A stretch of DNA of 64,000 bases from Phalacrocorax aristotelis (taxonomy: Eukaryota; Chordata; Aves; Suliformes; Phalacrocoracidae), in contig NC_134280.1 in NCBI RefSeq assembly GCF_949628215.1, positions 1,684,501 to 1,748,500 of the forward strand, read 5' to 3'. Of the stretch, positions 51,901 to 64,000 are shown one piece after another. The first letter of the stretch is position 1. The number at the start of each line of letters is the position of its first letter. Both the position numbers and the translations under genes were made by a program. The notes below the pieces were generated by a model. The model was not told the DNA's origin. It ran no database searches and saw only the letters and a program-made list of their open reading frames with translations.

Positions 51901-54900
51901 CCAAACTTTGAGGGATTATTGGGTTTTGTGGCAAAATTGGCCGGGTAGGTTTTCTGCTGCTGGTATTGTACTCTTAAAAACTGAGGCCCTTCTGGGGTTT
52001 TGATTCCATTTGTTCTTTCCTTTTAAGATGAATCTTTATTTTTCACTGACATTGCAGAATCTCAAGGTGGTTTTTTCTTTCCCCTGGTATCAGCCCCATC
52101 AATATTTTCCTTCCTGCAGTCATTAGACTCCCACTACAGCCAATTAATCCTGGCCACGTTCTTTTTGTTGATCAGTTCTGGTTTGCAGGAATGTTGTTTG
52201 CATCTGAACTCAAAATATGATTTCCTACCGCAAAGCTGTAACATCACTCATTCATTTTTAATGCTTTTTGTCAATTTGTCTTTTTTGGGGGAGACAGCAG
52301 AGACATTTATACATGTAGAGGCAAAATAACCCAATCCTATCTCATTACTCTGCTTACCAAAATGAAAATGCTGCTAGAGGAAATGCTCTCAATGTCTCTG
52401 AATATGTAAAAGATAATTTAATGTTTCATTTCCCACAATTTTTGCAAGCCTTTTGCATCATATGCATCCTATTGTCAAATTCCTTCTCTCCCCAGCTGCT
52501 CTGTCAGTTATAAGAACACTACATGTTAGGATAGAAATTTATGAAGACTTCCTCCACAAATATCACTCCTTACTTGATTTTTGAGATTAGCATCTCACAC
52601 CATGTCCTTATCAACTTCCTTTCTCTTCTTCCAGTCTTTGAAAGCTATATTTTCTCTCTTTTCTCCTCAATACTCTTTTTTCATCTTGTAAATGGAAAAT
52701 ATTAATATGATTTGTGGTACCTCCGATTTCCCTATTTCATATCTCTGAAAAATAATTACCTCTTGGGAAATGTATTCATTTGAAAGAAAATTATTCCAGT
52801 CCTCTTTGAATTTCATTGCGGTGTTTTCTTTCACTGACCGACTTTCAAAGATTTTGTTTACCTTGCACACTGAAGCAGATAATTTGTTAAAATACACCAC
52901 CTTAGTAGTACCAAACACCCAAGTTTCTCTCTTCGTCTTGTCTTCCAGGCGTATTCTCCCTTACGTCTGCATATTGACATATGTTGACAACAGCATCTAA
53001 ATTTTATTTCTGCTATCTGTTTTTTTATTCTATGACCGCATGATTTCAACACAAATAAACCCTAGCTCAGCCTCTGGTTAAACGCATCTTCTGATTGACA
53101 GAAGGTCTTCAGGTAGCAGAGTTACCTGGGCAAGCTCTGAGCTCACTGGCTGCATTAGGATTCTTAACCTCTGCGCTCAGGAAGTTTGCAATGCTGTTCT
53201 TCCTTTTTGTTGCAGGTTTTAGGCGTAAAAAAGAGCCAGGTAAAGGAATGAATTTGTGAGACTGTGGGATTAATCCTCCACTTCCCTCAAGACTTTAAAG
53301 ATGTTTTTGTTGAAATTCTAGCGGTCAGCAGGTATGGAGTTAACATTAACAGTTTTCCCTTGAATTAGAAGTACAGAATAAGGCTCTAGCATTACGCTCT
53401 CACACAGGAGTGTCACTTAGTGGGGTACCATTGCCCTAGATTATTTATATTGTTAAATTCACGCATTCTGTAGAAGCTGCTCGATGCTTCATGTTGCCCT
53501 GAGACACAGTCTACGGAGGCTATTGATCTTATCGCCATGAAAGTGCCATCAGGAGTTCGTTGTAGTTGATGGCTCTAGCCACTAAGTCCAGCAGCGTACT
53601 TTCCTGGAGAGCTCCTGAAAAATCTCTTCAGCGTGGTATCCCTGAGCAAAACCAGTCGAAGCTTGTGGATGTCTAGAATGCTAGGCTGACGCAAGGTACT
53701 AATGAAATAAAAGCCTAACAGTAAAGGACAAGGTAGCAGACCTCTGGTAAGAACACGTGTCATTTACTCTGAGGTGAAGACCTAAGTAGGTACATTCCAC
53801 TAAGTATCACCTGAGTATGACTTTGAAGAGGAAAAAAAAAAATGCTTCAACATACTGTAATATCCGAGGAGACCATTTTAACCTGATGTATCTGGTCCTT
53901 TACTGGACAGAAGTGAGGAGATAAAGGAGAATTAAAAACGGGTCTTAAAATGCCAAAGCAGTAATAGCGGCTGGGGCATTCTTTTTTTCACATTTTATAG
54001 ATGTTTCCATTAAAAAAAAAAATGTAACATTATTAAATAAAATTATACAGACATTAACTACAGTGTATGTCTATCTAATGACTGAATTTCTCCCTCATTT
54101 ACTGCTTTAACCACAGCAGTACAGTTAAAGGGTAGCGTTCTGGACAAAGCTGAGGAAACCGGTCATTAACACGATACCCTGCTGTGGATTCATAATGTTA
54201 CAGCTTATCCTGCTTGAGTAATAAATTCGTAATGCCTCTATTATACAAGAATAATTCAGTCTGCACTAGCTGCGGCCTTATTTCAGTACTCAAAGAAAAA
54301 GCTCAGCCCATCACTTCCAACCCAAGTAGCCATATTAATAGACAGCCCATGTGAAGTCTGTTCTTCTTGTAAAATTACCAAAAGCACTTGTTTTGTGCTG
54401 CGTCTGTAGCGCGCACACAGCGCCCTTCCGTTGCGCAGCTCCATGCACGAGTTGACCATTTCAGCTCGCGGGACAGAGCTATTCGGAGCTGTTGGTGCCA
54501 ACGCAGGAATTTGAGTCACGCTATTGAAAAGCACGCAGCCTGGCGGGAGCCTCCGTTGTCCTGAAATCAATGGTTTAGGCTTCTAAGTCGCTTAATGTTT
54601 TTGTTCTTAAGTGACCCCAGTCCTACCAGCTGGCCATATGGGCCTGTCTGTAAGCAGGAAGAATCATGCAGGAGGAAATAAGATGTTTTCTTGCCAAGAA
54701 GGCGGACAAAATATAAACAATTTCTTGGATGTACAGCCGCTGTTTGCTGGGCTCCAGATACAGCACGCTCGCTGTCAGCAAAGCCTGGACAGCTACGTCA
54801 CTGGAAGTTTCACAGATGCAGAACAGGTAAATGATTAAAAAGCCAAGTGTTTCAAAAAGCCTGGTGTAGTATAGAGAACTCTTACGGAGCCGTATGTAGA

Positions 54901-57900
54901 GGTTCACAAAAGCTGATGGGAGCGTAACGAATATGCTCTGGCTTGCTCCGTGGCCACCAGCGAGGGGGACTCCTCCGCGAGTAAATCAGGGCGGCCGAGG
55001 CTGCTGCTCCAGAGCTCTCTGGAGGGGCCTCTCGCAACTGACTTTACAGGGAGCTTTGCCAGCCCTGCTGTGAGGTTGAGACTAACTTTAACCTTTAGAA
55101 TATCCTCCTGTAGGCATTGCCAGAGCTCTGGAGATTGTTGCAATTAAATCCCCAGGCTGCTAAACTCTGCCTTGCACTGTGGAGGGGGGGACCAGTGAGA
55201 CTGGCCAAGGTAATACGCACGCAAACAGTGGCGCTTTGAGGACAGAATTAAGTAGATACATAACTACTGTTGGCAATGTACTTTTTAATTTAAAGTGCTC
55301 CGTATAGCTGCATTTTGCAAGAACAGAGGTCAAGTGAAGTCAGATGATGCAGATGTCTGATGAAGTAAATTTTTTTGTTTTAAGAAAAAAAAAATATGCT
55401 GTATTCACATTTAGTATATCAACTAAGACAACAAAAAAACCCATGCAGTTTTTAGTGGTTATTATATTTTTATGAATTAAGAGGGAGCTGTAACGGGAAA
55501 TGTATCACTGTGGCATCAGCATGACTGTTGTAATCATGTGAGAAACGTTGATGGTGGTTTTATATTGTGCAGTGTTAACTTTTCACATGATTTACATGGG
55601 TTAACTTGAAAAATAATTAGTGCTAGGAAGCCAAGGCTGTTTGCAGAGTTTTTCTTTCTGAGAAATAGATTTTGCCTCGGCAGTTGCTATAATATCAAAG
55701 AACATTATTTGGTGTATGTTCTATAGAGGTCCACGTGCGTGCCCCCATTTTTTTCTGGGGGGCTCCTTGAAGAAGAGAAATGTCACGGGGATAAAACAGG
55801 ATAGGCAAGAAAGATCTGATGGCATGTTACTGTAGATGCTAAAGTGAGAATAAATGAATAATTGTAATGACCCCTTGCTGAAGCAGCTCTGCTATTTCCT
55901 TTTGATCTGGCAGTTAAACATTTAATAGTACCTTGAATTATGCACAATAAATTATTTCCTTTCTCTAACTTTCTTTCCCACAATTTTTGAGTTTTAATCG
56001 AATTTTTTGGTTTTGTTTCCCTTTTCTCATAGGCACGCCTATTGTAAAGTAAAATTTCTTCTCTGTTTTCTTGACTCAGACTGGCAAAGTCCTTTTTTCT
56101 CCTGAATTGCTTACCCTTGTACTTTCTTGTGCCAAAAGAGACACTCTGCTCACACGCTGAGAGCGGTGCTTAGATCCAAGTGTCCAAATGAAGCACCTGG
56201 TAGGCGGCGCACCATATGTATATGGGAAGGTGCACGCTGAAATTTCACTGACTGAATTTCATTTACGAGAAATCATTTGTTCACCCAAATCCCTGGAGCG
56301 ATCTTCGCTTCCTGTCGTCATCCTCACAACGGATTTTGCTTAGCCATTTGTGAAAATTCATGTTAAAGATAAATACTGCAACGATCATATCTTCATCAGT
56401 TTTTAAAAATGTCTGCTGCCAGTTTTGAATTTCCACCCAGGAATAGGATATTTTCTTAACTGAAGACGGAAAGAGTGAGAGATGTGCCTGTCATGGACAG
56501 CATTCTAGTAAAAGACCAAATAAAGACTTAATACACCAGTTTTACCTATTTAATATATAACCATTTTTCTAATACCACACTAAGTTTGTAATGGATTTTC
56601 ACATCTTAAGGATTTCTGTTTAGCAGGAGGCAATAATTTGTGGAATTATTTATTTGTGGAAAGAAGCTCTGATATCTTTATTGGGTCTATCTAATGCTTT
56701 AGTACTACAGCAGTTAACTTGACTGTTTTGTTTCTGAAACTTTTCCAAGTGCTTCATGTTTACACAATAGACCTCGGTAAAAATGGCACCATCTGAAAAA
56801 ACTCAAAACCCTTTTACTAAGAAAAGAACTAGTGTTACGAAATACTCAAAGTAGCAGGAATATGACAACATTTCTTTGTTTCTTTATGCTTTAGAACAGA
56901 GAATGGAACCACAGAGGTTATCGTGGCAACAGCACAAGAGATGCGGCACAGATGTTTTTTTTCCTTTCAAAGCTGTGTAAGTAATGAACTCTGGTAGTTA
57001 AAATGTAGGATGTAACAGATGAGCTAAGAGAGAATGCAAAGATCAGATAGTCAAAGATATAAAAACTTTAATTATCTCAGAAGCAGGCAAGCTGCAAGAG
57101 AGCAAGGGGATAGGCTTAGCCACAAGGGTATAAAGAAAGTAATTTTGTAGGATAAAGACTCTCTTGAAAAGCTAAAATATTTATCTGCAGGGGTTTTATT
57201 GTAGAAGAAACAGTAGAGATCTTTTCTTTAAATATAACAAAGGTAGACTGGCAGTCAGAGGGAACGTCAAAAGTAAAAAAGCAGAGGTCAGATCAAACTG
57301 GCCAAATTAAAGTGCCACGTATCTCCATGGCCAAGTAATGCTTTTCTAAGAGATCTGCAAGAACCTAGGGATTTACAGATAAAAAGCTGCTAATATAACC
57401 TGAGTGTAAATTAAAAATAATGTCATAAAACAACTAAGCTTGACAGTTGAAAGCTACTGGCCAAATTATCTTACGTTTACATCAAATACTTCTCCTTAAA
57501 TGAAAATGTTTCTAGAACGTCAGCAAAACAGATGATAATAAAGAATATCCAGATTAGCTTGGGTTTTTCAACAGACGACAAAATCCTTCAAAAGTACGCA
57601 AGAGACTAATCGCAGAGGTGAAGACTGCCTCAGAGAGGAAGAGTAAGACGTCTCTAGGTATTAAAGTAAGCACAGCAATTTAGGAGAATGGCAGACCAAG
57701 TTCAGCTGATAAATACATGTTCTGAAAAGCATAGCCTGGACACCGATGAAACCTGAAGTATTATTCTCAGAAAAAAAGACCCGGATGCCATTGTGCACGG
57801 ATCTCTGAAGTACTCCGTCCTAATGCCCAGTGCTACCGTGACAGAGTATTAAATATTTAAAAATACAGAAGAGGTAGCAGAATGGTTGGGGTAGACAGCA

Positions 57901-57924
57901 CAACTAGAAAGAAAAGTGGCATGT

Positions 57925-58000
57925 GCAGACACAGGGAACTGTTCAGCCTAGAGCTCGTGTCAGCTCTAAGGAGGCACATTCAAAATGCGTATATAACAGC
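57925..58000 (+). mobile_element. Possible ancient CR1-like relic
   Basis: A short stretch reads RELFSLELVSALRRHI in one frame, resembling the [15 protein letters not shown] block near the end of CR1 ORF2. The surrounding 57.0-58.1 kb is purine-rich, with a feel of degraded LINE sequence, but no 3' tail is recognisable. This is a weak match and could be chance. Confidence 0.25.
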
Positions 58001-59183
58001 AAAGAGATGGGCAGGTATCTTCCCCTGGTACCTATCCTGTTTTTGTCTCCAAGACAGACCAATGACATTTTGAAAGAAGGAACAGCCTGTGAAAGCTGTT
58101 CCACAAAACTGCCCATCATGAACGGGAACGAACGAACATCTGTTTAACCACTTTCACCAATATTCATTTAAAATACTACATTTTTAAGCGTTCGGATAAT
58201 ACAAATCATCAAAAGTGTTGTCTAAATCTTGGATCATGTTTCAAAAACCGGTGTTTCTAAGGTCTGATTAGTATTTAGCTAGGCTTAAGGCAGCTGTAGA
58301 CAAACTGCGGATTTGTGGCTTTCCTTGACGTAAATATCAACTCAGTAGGAACTCTAGTGTACCCAAAATTCAGTTAAGATCATCATCTGCCATCTGAACA
58401 AGAGAGTTTGTTTCCTTCATCTGCATACCAAGGGGAACATTCATCTTGTGAAACTTTCCGTTAAACAATGAAAGTTTACAAGAACGCGATTATCAAGCAC
58501 AAGTCACCGTAATTCATCAGCGACTGTCTTAGGCTGTAGAGAATATGACCAAAGCCTGGCAAGGAAATTTACAGGATGGCTACTAGATGAATTTACCTAC
58601 TTGGTTTACCCTTCATCTCACAGAAAGGTTGATCGCTCCCAGATTGGTTGGCATTCAAGCGATGGACTTAATGGCCATCTGTTTAGGGACTCACTATTTA
58701 CTTCTCTCAGCTATATGGATGTGTGCCAGAAACAAAAGGGTTTGAGATTAGCTTTGAAGAGAAGCAGCAAATTTTTTAGCTGTACAGTTTGAAATCTTAA
58801 GCTCTTTCCAATAACCTTTTCTGAGACAAGCACAGGATGAAGTAGAGCGAATAGACCCGTGGTTACAGACACTGATATTCAAAAGCATGTCAAAGTGACA
58901 ACGCAGAAGAAATTTAACCAAGAATAAAGTTAATCAAGACAAAACAAAAATATTTCACTCATAGCTGGGACAATCAGCTAAAGAGAATAAAAGAAAGCAA
59001 ATCAATCTCTTCGACAATGATGTGGCATAAATGTTTTAGGTTAAAATGTATCTTTGGACATATGTAATATGCCTCCAAATAACCATAAATCCAAATCCCA
59101 AATCCCTGAGATGTATAGTACAACTTTAAAGTTTAATTTGAATCCTATGGAATACAATGCATTTCTGCTCATTTGATATATAT

Positions 59184-59277
59184 AATCACAGAATCCCAGA
59201 GTGGCGGGATTTGGAAGGGACATCTGGAGGTCATCTTGTCCAAACCCCCTTCTCGAGCAGGGACACCCAGAGCCAGG
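59184..59277 (-). mobile_element. CR1 LINE fragment (3' end)
   Basis: About 94 bp matching the 3' untranslated tail of CR1, the dominant LINE of birds and reptiles. In plus-strand reading it begins with the reverse complement of the CTGTGATT tail and continues with the typical GGAAGGGACATCTGGAGG and GAGCAGGGACACCCAG blocks. The element therefore points to the minus strand with its 3' end at 59184. It is strongly 5'-truncated, as most CR1 copies are. Confidence 0.88.
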
Positions 59278-60929
59278 TAATAATGACATAATGCCACTCC
59301 CGCATCATTATATCATTACTACTGAGCCTAGCTGGGCCCTATTTTCTGTAAAACAGGCCAAAAAAGAACAATTTTGTATTTGGAAAAAATAAAAGGTGGA
59401 CACTGCAGCACATGGACAAGGCGGCTGAGGAAAGCAGCGCTCAGAGTCCCACCTCACGTGGCAGAACCCTTCGTTTATCATCCGCTCCCCCGAGTGTCAG
59501 GGCTGAAGGCCCTTCTGAACCCTGTACCCCCATGCTGAACGTTTACACAGAGAATCACCAATGTATATTTGCAATTAAATGAAACGTAAAGCCAAAAGTA
59601 AGGGGTTTATTTTCAATGCCTGTATTTAGAAAATGAAATATGGAAAAGACGAGCTAAAAGAAAATACTACCGGCAATGACAAAGTGGCAACTAAAATCAC
59701 GATAGTCAGGGACACGCTACTATATCTGAAGTCTGTGAAGTGGTTATTGCTGATCATTTTGCCTGGTGCCTGCTTTCTCTGCCTTGCTGGAGAACACAAA
59801 CGCTTACAAATTTCTTCCTTTACATACATGGAGTGTTTCTTGCTTGTTTGTTCAGCCTGTTATGTTTGTCTAAAGTACTTGTGCTCCAGCATATGCTGCT
59901 GTTGTAACTGCCGTGCCATGGTTATGGTTGAGAAGGCATTTAATTCTAATTCTGTGTTTCAGGAGCTTACCACCCTCTAAACAAAATACATTTTGGACGC
60001 AAATTTTGGTGCCTGTTCTGAGCCCAGAAGGAGCTACCCGTTATGTCCAAGCTGTGCTACAACTGGGGGGGCTACAAAATCTTTATTCCCCACATTTTGA
60101 AAAAGATTATGGAAATCTTCTTGCCTGTCTGTATGCATCCTTTTTAATCATTTGAACTTAAAGCATGACACTAATTTTCAGTTGCTGCCTATGTTCATGA
60201 AAACATACCTGACTGCAAAGCAGGGGGATTCTGCAGAAGGTACGAAACAGCCGCTCTGCCTTTCCAGACACCGCAGTGAGCATGCACAGGTCTGTGTGCC
60301 CGGAACTTAGCGTATTCACAAATTGCTGATAGCATCAGGCTCCTGCTTCTACCCTCCTCCCTTCCCTTCGCAAAACAAGCACGCAGAGGAAAGATAGAGC
60401 AAAAGTTATGAGCTTGTGCAGGGGCCTCACTGCAATTCCTCACATTTCCACGGATTTCATGTGCAACTCTGGCAAGTCATTTGGCAGCACGTAGAAGGGT
60501 GGCCCACAAAGCTAAGTTTAGGAAATGGAGGGAGAAGAGCTCTAGCAAAACCTCTCAGAGCACTTTCCATCATCTACAGAAAAAGCCCAGGAACGCTAGC
60601 CCCTGCGGGCCATGGCTGACCTTTGGGAATATTCCCCTTAAGTACTTTCCCCTTATCTGTAAAAGAGAGACAATAGCACTTTCTTACCCACAGATGCAAG
60701 AGTAAATACAGTAAAAGATTTAAGTGCTCATTATACAGTCTGACATACATACATGTTTTTCAGACATTGCCGGGACCCACCAACTTGCCTACAAGTTTGC
60801 AGTCCGATAATATGCCAAAGGTGTAAGGAAGTACTTTAGTCTCCATGACATGCCCATTGACATTGGATTCATTTCTGACTCTGAGATTTGATTTCACGTA
60901 GGATTTAAAAAAAAAAAAAGTCTTCTGCA
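59278..60929. other. Intergenic interval between the two CR1 fragments
   Basis: Non-coding by appearance. A 115-codon plus-strand open frame at 59633-59980, with hydrophobic stretches and several cysteines, has no family resemblance I can name. No splice-site pair or promoter was seen around it. Confidence 0.5.
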
Positions 60930-61322
60930 GCGATAGGCTGGGAGAGCTGGGTTTGTTCAGCCTTGAGAAAAGGAGGCTCAGAGGGGATCTCGTCCCCATG
61001 TACCAGTACTTAAGGGGTAGTTACAAAGAAGATGGAGACTCCCTTTTTACACGGAGTCCCATGGAGAGGACAAGGGGGATGGACACAAGTTGCTCTTGGG
61101 GAGATTCCGATTGGACACCAGAGGGAAATTTTTCACAGTGAGGACAGTCACCTCTGGAATAATCTCCCCAGGGAAGGGGTTGGCTCGGCCACGTTGGGCA
61201 CCTTCAAGAGCCGTCTGGACAGGGCGCTGGGCCATCTTGCGTAGTCTGTGCTCTTCCCAGAAAGGTTGGACTAGATGATCCCTGAGGTCCCTTCCCACCT
61301 GGGAATCTGGGATTCTGTGATT
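60930..61322 (+). mobile_element. CR1 LINE fragment (ORF2 C-terminus and 3' end)
   Basis: About 390 bp of CR1 in plus orientation. It covers the end of ORF2 (reverse transcriptase protein), still visible as [10 protein letters not shown], a DRTRG-like block, [20 protein letters not shown] and FKSRLDRALG in shifting frames, then the 3' UTR block GGTTGGACTAGATGATCCCTG and the GATTCTGTGATT tail at 61322. Frameshifts between the blocks show it is inactive. It is 5'-truncated after a short A-rich stretch (60906-60919). Confidence 0.93.
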
Positions 61323-64000
61323 ATCGAAGAAGACAACCCATAGATATACACAGGGTCTGTTCAATTCCAATAGTTCTGTATATGGAAACTTCTTTGGTAG
61401 CTAGTGATGAAGTTTAACTATAAAGCCATGTAAGCAGAGAATCTGAGCAAAGGCAGTAGATAATGTATGGACTGTATGGTATAGATAATATTAGTGGGCT
61501 AGTAGTAGTACAAAATAGGAGAATGCAAAGTGTCCTTTATTGTGGTGTATTTTGATAACGTGGCAATGGAGAGTAGGACAGCTTAGCAAAACTGTTACCG
61601 CCTCTGATAGTGCCTTGCTGAATCATTCATCACTTCAAAAGAATATAGAATTTTCTTGCAAAATGAATATATTACATCCCCCTCATGTTTAGCTAGATGG
61701 AAATGAAGCTGAATAGTGAACAAAACAAACGCTTCTCAATCTATTCAGTGGCTACTGGGCCTGACTGAACAAGAGCTGGAAACCTGTTAGTATGCTGCAA
61801 GGATCTTTGGAGACTGGTATTTCAGTGCTATACTAGAACCAGATAGCCAACTGTTAGCCATTTTAAGCTAGATATCTATGAGAAAGCTAAATACTGATAA
61901 TTGTACGTGGGTTCTTTGTTTCCTTCTGTGCAAAGGTACTCAGAGAGACACTTGAAAGATATTTTACTGGATATAAAATAAGAACTAGACCAAGTCCCCA
62001 GATTATGTGTGTGAAATCCTTAAGGGAAACAGAATGGAATAATAAAGAGGGAAATTTAATCATTTGAAGCCTATTTGTATGTGGCACAGACTGCAGATAT
62101 GTTAGAGTTACAGCTGTAGAAACTGCACGGAGGGTAGCTAGGAATCAAAAGTTAACTCAATTTCGTTATTAATTTTTTGTTAAATGTTAAAAGAGGTGTT
62201 GAAAAATACACCTAATGAGTCAAAACTTACCAGAATATACAAGAAAACCCACACCACAAATGTGAAACAATGTAGATGTTGATTTCCTCGAAGCATACAA
62301 CACATTATTAAAAAAATTCATCACTAAATTAATTCCCCATGCTGTAGCCAGTAAGCCGTTCTGCATCGCTTGGTACTTATTTTTGTTTTCTACAATTCTG
62401 TAACAGCATATGTAGGTTTATAGCTATGGTGATAAACAGCACCGTAATATTAATAAATATTTTCAAATAAAAATCTACCATGATTTAATTTCGATAAATC
62501 AGGAATTTTCAGAACACCACAAGCATCTGGGGACACTGCTCACTAACGGTGGTTTTCTACAACTAGTTGGAGAAGTCTTGCAGTCGGGGGTCATCCAGTA
62601 CAAACACGTATCGTACGAGGCCTGCTCCCTATCATGGCAATTCATGCCATCTCTCCAGCACCACCGCAGTGGCAATTACTCCTGAAGATACCGCAGTGAC
62701 ACCTGGAACGCTCAGCCCGACTACGTAACTGTAAACTTTTGCCTACGCAGAAGCCCGTGAAGTCATATTTATACCGCTTTAATAGGCCCAAGTCATATGA
62801 ACAGAAAAAAAATGAAAAAAAAGAAGCTGTTTAAGGTTATCCAGAGCTAATGCATACATATATGCACATACACACACGAGTATATGCATATAAACTGACA
62901 AATTAATTGGGTATAAAATGGTAATGCAAAGGAGCATTACTAATGCAACTTAAGAGCCGAAAAATACATCCCAGAAATTGACACTGAATTCCTGGAGTTC
63001 TTCAACATTTCTGTCAAAATATCAACTTTTAAACATAGCAATAAAGCTCTAAAATGGGAGGCATTTTTACCAGCTTTTCCTGAGACATCTTGATGGATCT
63101 TATTACCACCCCTAACAGTACACAGTGTACAAACACCTGACAGATCAGAATGCTGGAAATCACTCTCCGAGTTTGCCTTGGCAGTTTTTCTGCAGGGGTT
63201 CATAGAGACAGAGAGCAGGAGGTCATGGACCTTCTGCCATCCCACGCATGGTCTCATTTTTTCCCCAGAGTAACTGTAGGTACCTTATACCTTCATGGTA
63301 CGAGGTGGTGTTGCTGCAGAGTGGTTGTGCTAGCCTAAGGGTGGAGAGTAAGCAGATAGTAATATCTCCAGCTACTGAAAAATTGCAGAGAAACCAGGTT
63401 CAAGGCAGTACCTGGAATGTCCTCGGAGTCACTGGGGATACTTACTAATGGCTGCTCTGAAACAAAGAGGGCCTTTAGGTCTGTTGGCCAAGAAAGCATG
63501 GAACATAAAGTTCAATTCACACAAACAAATCTGATTTGGTTTCATGTCAAAATAACATATAGTCAGCAAGTTGTGAATGACCTTAGGTTGACACCTTAGG
63601 TTATTCTGGGGCCATTTGTGACGGAGCCCTGCACCAAAAGGCGTTGCAAACCCAGTTGGATCTACTTCTTAAGCAAAAGTAATAAGTTTTTACTTAACTT
63701 GAAATATCAACAAGATATGAACAAAAGAGGAACAGAAGGTTGGATGAATGCAGGCTGAAGAGAAAAAGACAACGACTGGGAGTAAACATTTTTGTAAAGA
63801 TACGAGACAAACCGAACCGTAGATAGCAGTGGTAGCAAGGAAGAGGAAGTAGAAGGGAAGGAAAAGGCTGATGTGCTCCCCAGAGAGGAGTTGATAATTG
63901 GCCAGTGGAGAGAAACGAAAGTGGGGAAGAAGGTAAAGACAAGTGAAGGGCAAAAAACCTCACCATGATCTTCCAAAAACATGCCTCATCAGCCAGAGAC
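61323..64000. other. Intergenic right end: nothing recognised
   Basis: AT-rich DNA with short TA and CA-rich words near 62850-62895 and a purine-rich stretch at 63720-63950 that leaves three minus-strand frames open at once. No gene, RNA or transposon was identified. Confidence 0.55.

Larger units (their letters stand above)
42791..59183. other. Upstream intergenic region: no gene recognised
   Basis: About 16 kb of AT-rich DNA outside the CpG island. Open frames are short and without motifs. The only candidates for structure are the T/A inverted repeat at 45921-45971 and a possible CR1 relic at 57925. Conserved regulatory elements may be present but cannot be identified from one sequence. 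Confidence 0.6.

Noticed and set aside
59633..59980. 115-codon plus-strand frame with hydrophobic and cysteine-rich stretches
   Set aside because: Looks like a small membrane protein at first sight, but it has no homology I recognise, no promoter, and lies in repeat-bearing intergenic DNA.
63690..63982. Three overlapping minus-strand frames of about 90 codons
   Set aside because: Explained by a purine-rich low-complexity stretch on the plus strand that removes stops from all three minus frames.
42800..64000. RPRM, the upstream neighbour of GALNT13 in mammals
   Set aside because: RPRM is a single-exon gene of about 109 codons; no open frame in this stretch resembles it, so it presumably lies further right.
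1..64000. CRISPR arrays, operons, prophage or plasmid features
   Set aside because: No regularly spaced repeats, no ribosome-binding-site-led gene clusters; the window is vertebrate nuclear DNA.

Overview
This is nuclear DNA from a vertebrate, almost certainly a bird. The transposon content is sparse but distinctive: two 3'-end fragments of CR1 LINEs, whose 3' ends carry the reptile/bird ATTCTRTG-type tail, and one solo long terminal repeat (LTR) whose ends and body match a family I know from bird genomes. The DNA is otherwise AT-rich, with scattered CpG-rich patches and one strong CpG island. I see no bacterial, organellar or viral gene organisation and no operons.

Only one gene is identifiable: the 5' end of GALNT13 (polypeptide N-acetylgalactosaminyltransferase 13), on the minus strand. 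The first coding exon (28876-29017) encodes residues 1-47, comprising a short cytosolic tail, the signal anchor and the start of the stem. It has a near-ideal splice acceptor and a GTAAGT donor. Two upstream non-coding exons can be proposed: exon 2 (29809-29908), and exon 1, which ends at 42300 inside the CpG island at about 41570-42790. If so, intron 1 is about 12.4 kb, intron 2 is 684 bp, and intron 3 starts at 28875 and runs off the left edge. The remaining coding exons (stem, GT-A catalytic domain, ricin-type lectin domain) are not in the window. The predicted leader carries four short upstream ORFs, the last ending 4 nt before the main ATG.

Layout: 1-28875 is GALNT13 intron 3, holding a 567-bp solo LTR (13852-14418), a 37-nt stub of a related LTR (17159-17195), a diverged ~90-bp tandem duplication (11691-11930), a G-rich quadruplex-prone tract (12151-12217), a long homopurine tract and several CpG-rich patches. 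28876-42300 is the exon 3-exon 1 interval. 41570-42790 is the promoter CpG island, with a CCAAT box and a possible divergent plus-strand donor. 42800-64000 is upstream intergenic DNA with no gene that I recognise; it holds the two CR1 fragments at 59.2 and 61 kb and perhaps an older CR1 relic near 57.9 kb. In mammals the gene upstream of GALNT13 is the single-exon RPRM, which I do not see here.

I found no convincing new system. The points most worth checking are the stacked uORFs in the leader, the isolated CpG-rich intronic patches (one with a perfect RFX X-box, one with a strong antisense-strand donor), and the tandem duplication.
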